Shown here piece by piece: positions 14,609 to 15,847 of a stretch of 15,847 bases of DNA. The stretch comes from CAZOKZ01 sp964580585 (GTDB lineage Bacteria; Sumerlaeota; Sumerlaeia; SLMS01; JAHLLQ01), in assembly GCA_964580585.1 (NCBI GenBank), contig CAZOKZ010000087.1, forward strand, positions 1 through 15,847, written 5' to 3'. Position 1 is the stretch's first letter, and each line of letters starts with the position of its first letter. The position numbers were made by a program, and so were the translations under genes. Below the pieces are notes generated by a model that was not told the DNA's origin, made no database searches, and saw nothing but the letters and a program-made list of their open reading frames with translations.

Positions 14609-15847
14609 TTAAAACAACGCGGCAATCAGATTCGTGTATTTGTCCGTCCAGGGACGCGGCAGTTGATCGGGAGAGATTCGGCTCTTATGAAAGCCGTAAC
14701 GTTTGCCCAATAGTTCGTCCAATTCCTTGCTTCGCGTGATCGTCATCCATTTGGTTTCTTCCGCATCGGGATGTACGAAACCGGCGTTCGAGGATACCTG
14801 CGAATAGGCGCCTGCTTCGGCAACGGTGGCGTGCACAATCGGCACGAGGTCGAGAATGCGGTTCGACACATGAAAGAACACCAGGCCATCGGGTTTTACA
14901 ACGCGCAGGTACTCGTCGATGGCTTCGCGTGTGAGCAAGTGCACGGGAATCGAGCCACTGCTGAAGGCATCGACGATCAACAAATCGAAGGTGCCATCGG
15001 GAATATCGCGCAGATTCACACGTCCATCGCCAAACGTAAATTCCAGCTTCACACCTTTGGCTTCGGCTTGGTCCAGGTAACTGAAATATTCCTTCGCCAC
15101 AGGCAAGTTATCCGGATCGAGCTCGAACACATGGAACGTATCGCCCTTGTCGAAATCGATGGCCAGCGCGCCTGTCCCCAATCCAATCATGCCGATATGA
15201 TGAAACTTGAGCGGATTGCCCGAAAGCACCATCCCCGCCGGTGTGGTGTCGTGATAATACGAAATCGATTGGTGGCGTTTTTCACCTTCGAGATATTGCC
15301 GCCCATGCAACGTGGTGCCGTGTTGTAAATATCGAATGCCATCGTTATCGTACACGCGATAAATTCCATAATAATTACGCAGTCGCTCGACGACAGAACT
15401 GTGAGTAATCACGTCTTCCGCAAATGGCACGCAGGCGATCATGACAGCCAAAACGACAGCGGTTTGCAGTGGTTTGCCTTTACGGGAAGCGAGCATTAAG
15501 CCGAGAATCAACACAAGAACGCCAACGGACCAACGCGAGCCTTCGCCCGGAAGCGCTCGAAGAACAAACGGCCCGACCACGAGCAACAGCACGACGACGA
15601 GAACAACGCCAACGAAGCCCTTGTTGCGCGCGGGCAGCAGTTCCGCTTTTCCGTCCACATTCATGGCCCAGGCGGTTGCGGCACACGCCAGAACGATGGA
15701 AAGCGGGTATTCGACAACCGAGGTGGAAACGAGCGGCAGCAGTCCACTGACAATCAATGTGCCCATAAAACCGCCAATGGACATGGTGAAGTAATACGCG
15801 GTGAGATTGCCGGAATCTTCCGGTTTCAATTTCGCCAATAAACCATG
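14609..15847 (-). CDS. Membrane-anchored spermidine-synthase-like protein, 5' end outside the window
   Basis: The frame stays open through the right edge (the TTG at 15838 is not the true start), so only the C-terminal 412 residues are seen. The first 145 hold about five or six hydrophobic segments, beginning with the 'HGLLAKLKPEDSGNLTAYYF...GGFMGTL' pattern typical of long fused membrane/spermidine synthase proteins. The cytosolic domain then follows the SpeE-type Rossmann fold: GMIGLGTGAL for nucleotide binding, ELDP at the second strand, GDGR, and DAFSSGSIPVHLLT in place of the classical catalytic Asp region. It closes with PWTDKYTNL, a conserved ending of the family. The classical polyamine-binding residues are not obvious, so true spermidine synthase activity is doubtful; a SAM-dependent methyl- or aminopropyl-transfer role at the membrane is possible. 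The stop is three bases from the convergent zinc-ribbon gene. Confidence 0.88.
   Translation of the reverse strand, partial: HGLLAKLKPEDSGNLTAYYFTMSIGGFMGTLIVSGLLPLVSTSVVEYPLSIVLACAATAWAMNVDGKAELLPARNKGFVGVVLVVVLLLVVGPFVLRALPGEGSRWSVGVLVLILGLMLASRKGKPLQTAVVLAVMIACVPFAEDVITHSSVVERLRNYYGIYRVYDNDGIRYLQHGTTLHGRQYLEGEKRHQSISYYHDTTPAGMVLSGNPLKFHHIGMIGLGTGALAIDFDKGDTFHVFELDPDNLPVAKEYFSYLDQAEAKGVKLEFTFGDGRVNLRDIPDGTFDLLIVDAFSSGSIPVHLLTREAIDEYLRVVKPDGLVFFHVSNRILDLVPIVHATVAEAGAYSQVSSNAGFVHPDAEETKWMTITRSKELDELLGKRYGFHKSRISPDQLPRPWTDKYTNLIAALF

Overview
The window looks like chromosomal DNA from an uncultivated Gram-negative bacterium of medium GC. The OmpA/MotB-type peptidoglycan-binding protein and the degenerate LytM factor with LysM repeats suggest a diderm envelope. 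The fused membrane/spermidine-synthase-like protein and the four-helix-bundle 'suffix' protein would fit PVC-, Hydrogenedentes- or Sumerlaeota-like phyla. That placement is an impression, because no rRNA or other phylogenetic marker was compared. No tRNA, rRNA, CRISPR array, transposase or phage gene was seen.

Layout. 1-341 (+): C-terminal end of a MotB/OmpA-like protein. 342-632: spacer with a strong minus-strand terminator. 633-2210 (-): PiT phosphate transporter. 2404-3447 (-): diguanylate cyclase. 3448-3886: gene-poor spacer with a cluster of TATTGTC repeats and the metK terminator. 3887-5053 (-): metK, with a GC-rich hairpin in its leader. 5282-5935: a compact cassette-like unit, a four-helix-bundle gene bracketed by two inverted arrays of four 9-bp repeats. 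5996-6643 (-): GloC-like metallo-beta-lactamase-fold hydrolase. 6928-7686 (+): unrecognised soluble protein. 7695-8135 (-): two-CBS-domain protein. 8294-10227 (+): two-gene unit of an NlpD-like LytM factor and an exported protein with two OB-like domains. 10254-11450 (-): unrecognised membrane protein. 11618-13060 (+): DUF6056-like polytopic membrane protein. 13088-14179 (-): rsgA. 14255-14605 (+): small zinc-ribbon protein. 14609-15847 (-): membrane-anchored spermidine-synthase-like protein running off the right edge.

Most genes are single housekeeping or signalling units that alternate in strand, so no coherent multi-gene pathway stands out. The only clear co-transcribed pair is the LysM/LytM gene with its OB-fold partner (14 bp apart, strong ribosome binding site), probably an envelope pair. 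The most unusual observations are: (1) the inverted 4 x 9-bp arrays hugging the four-helix-bundle gene; (2) the word GGGACGGAG, found six times in two distant places mostly as palindromes, including inside the linkers of the OB-fold protein; (3) loss of both catalytic histidines in the LytM domain with the zinc ligands kept. I do not see convincing evidence of a new defence or mobile system beyond the first of these.
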